Source: JBHJHK01 sp050330975 (lineage in GTDB: Bacteria > Pseudomonadota > Gammaproteobacteria > Competibacterales > Competibacteraceae). Taken from it: a DNA stretch of 6,120 bases. Position numbers and translations under genes: made by a program. The stretch lies in NCBI GenBank assembly GCA_050330975.1, contig JBHJHK010000002.1, positions 1-6,120 of the forward strand, given 5' to 3'. The stretch's first letter is position 1, and each line of letters begins with the position of its first letter. Below the pieces are notes generated by a model. The model was not told the origin of the DNA and did not search any database. It saw only the letters and a program-made list of their open reading frames with translations. This document shows, piece after piece, positions 5,263 through 6,120 of the stretch.

Positions 5263-6012
5263 CTAGGGAAAACGCCGCTTGCCCAGCATGACCTGGAGGA
5301 TGAGCCAGGCCTTATCCCGTTGGCCGCGGCGCAGGCGGTTGAGGGCCTGGGCGGCGGTGGCGCCGTAGGCGATGGGCAGGGCCCAGGGAAAAAACCGCTT
5401 CACCACTACGAGCTTGTTGCGAAAGATATAAAAATCCGACAGGGCTGACGACGGGCGGTCCAGGGAAGGGCTGCCGATGGAGCCCCCCTCTTTGTGGTAG
5501 ACCAACGCCTCGGGGGCCCACAGCCAGTCGTAGCGTCCCCGGGCCCGCAACGCCCAGTCGATTTCCTCGAAGTAGAGGAAGTAATCCTCGGTCATCAACC
5601 CCACGGTGGTCAAAAAATCCCGGGGCATCAGACACGACGCACCGCTCAAATAGGCCAAGCGCGGCGCGAGGTCGGCGGCGACGGCGGGCACGTCGGCCAG
5701 GTCCATGCCCCGTCCCAAGGTGGTGCCGGCGATGCCCGTCCAGGGGTTGTAGGGCCCCCCCGCCAGGGCCTGGACCCGCTGGGGGGCGTGGTAAAACACC
5801 AACGTCGAGCCGCAGGCGGCGGGGCGGGGATGGCCTTGGCAGCGGGCCACCATGGCCGCCAGGGCCCGGGGCTCCACGGCGGTGTCGTTGTTGAGGAGCC
5901 AGACGTAGTCCCCGTCGCCCCGGGCCAGGGCGTAGCGCAGGCCGATGTTGTTGCCCCCGGCAAACCCCAGGTTGGCCCCGGCCCTCACCAAGACCACGGG
6001 CCCGTCGGCCGG
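5263..6012 (-). CDS. GT2-family glycosyltransferase (rhamnosyltransferase-like), 5' end lost
   Basis: Counting from GTG 5997 as residue 1, the product has NLGFAGGNNIG (9-19), YVWLLNNDT (31-39, the DXD-like metal/nucleotide-sugar site), LSGASCLM (117-124), EDYFLYFEEIDWALRARG (137-154, with the acidic ED/EE-D-W motif holding the likely catalytic base) and a histidine at 168 (VYHKEGGS). This order is characteristic of GT-A fold GT2 enzymes of the RfbF/WbbL rhamnosyltransferase-like group, which add a sugar from a nucleotide donor to a lipid-linked acceptor at the cytoplasmic face. The C-terminal part carries a hydrophobic, basic stretch (FYIFRNKLVVVKRFFPWALPIAYG). The first 35-45 residues of the fold, usually 'VSVVIVNWN', should lie upstream but fall in the G/C-only tail, so GTG 5997 is not the real start; the frame stays open through PADGPVVLV. 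Sugar specificity is unknown. It probably belongs with the ligase-like gene at 1-1214. Confidence 0.88.
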   Translation of the reverse strand, partial: PADGPVVLVRAGANLGFAGGNNIGLRYALARGDGDYVWLLNNDTAVEPRALAAMVARCQGHPRPAACGSTLVFYHAPQRVQALAGGPYNPWTGIAGTTLGRGMDLADVPAVAADLAPRLAYLSGASCLMPRDFLTTVGLMTEDYFLYFEEIDWALRARGRYDWLWAPEALVYHKEGGSIGSPSLDRPSSALSDFYIFRNKLVVVKRFFPWALPIAYGATAAQALNRLRRGQRDKAWLILQVMLGKRRFP

Positions 6013-6120
6013 GGGGCCCCCCGCGCGCGCGGGGGGGGGGCGGCGCCGCGGGGGGGGGGGCGCGGGGGGGGGCCGCGGCGCGCCGCCCCCGGCGCGCCGG
6101 GGGGGGGGGGGGGGGCGCCC
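6006..6120. other. G/C-only low-complexity tail, likely sequence or assembly artefact
   Basis: From about 6006 to the end there is not a single A or T, with G runs of 10 to 15 and CGCG stretches. The preceding gene should continue here with ordinary glycosyltransferase N-terminal codons, but the translation turns into glycine/proline/arginine runs. Failing base calls or a low-quality contig end explain this better than biology. Nothing should be annotated in it. Confidence 0.8.

Overview
This is a GC-rich window from a Gram-negative bacterium, most likely a proteobacterium with an exopolysaccharide/exosortase lifestyle. The clues are a PEP-CTERM-type surface protein, a membrane polymerase/ligase of the O-antigen ligase family, a GT2 glycosyltransferase and IS91-family remnants. 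Species cannot be read from the sequence. Every gene supported here lies on the minus strand.

Layout from low to high coordinates. Positions 1-1214 hold the 5' part of an O-antigen ligase/Wzy-like membrane protein that runs off the left edge. Its apparent start lies inside a copy of a short repeat (about 1180-1231). Positions 1232-1479 carry the C-terminal remnant of an IS5-family transposase. From 1480 to about 1745 is the 3' end of an IS91-family element (copy A), followed by an intact gene for a secreted protein of unknown function (1777-2574). A possible small gene fragment (2716-2886) abuts a second, very short IS91 end (copy B, 2890-2976). Then comes a PEP-CTERM-like exported protein (3050-3865), with a 13-bp inverted repeat upstream. 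Copy C (3989 to about 4863) is an IS91-family element whose transposase has lost its zinc-finger and catalytic core. Positions 4967-5179 form a 53-bp tandem array that runs into a 14-bp-stem hairpin (5170-5202). A GT2 glycosyltransferase (5263 to about 6012) reads in from the right, and the last 115 bases are pure G/C and look artefactual.

Reading of the whole: the glycosyltransferase and the ligase-like gene probably belong to one surface-polysaccharide locus, now separated by a roughly 3.7-kb island of insertion-sequence debris and two exported-protein genes. Three IS91-type ends in the same orientation divide the island into segments. This is the pattern expected when rolling-circle elements of the IS91/ISCR kind repeatedly insert and carry neighbouring DNA. 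The same short repeat borders the island on both sides, which suggests the island landed in an older repeat array lying between the two polysaccharide genes.
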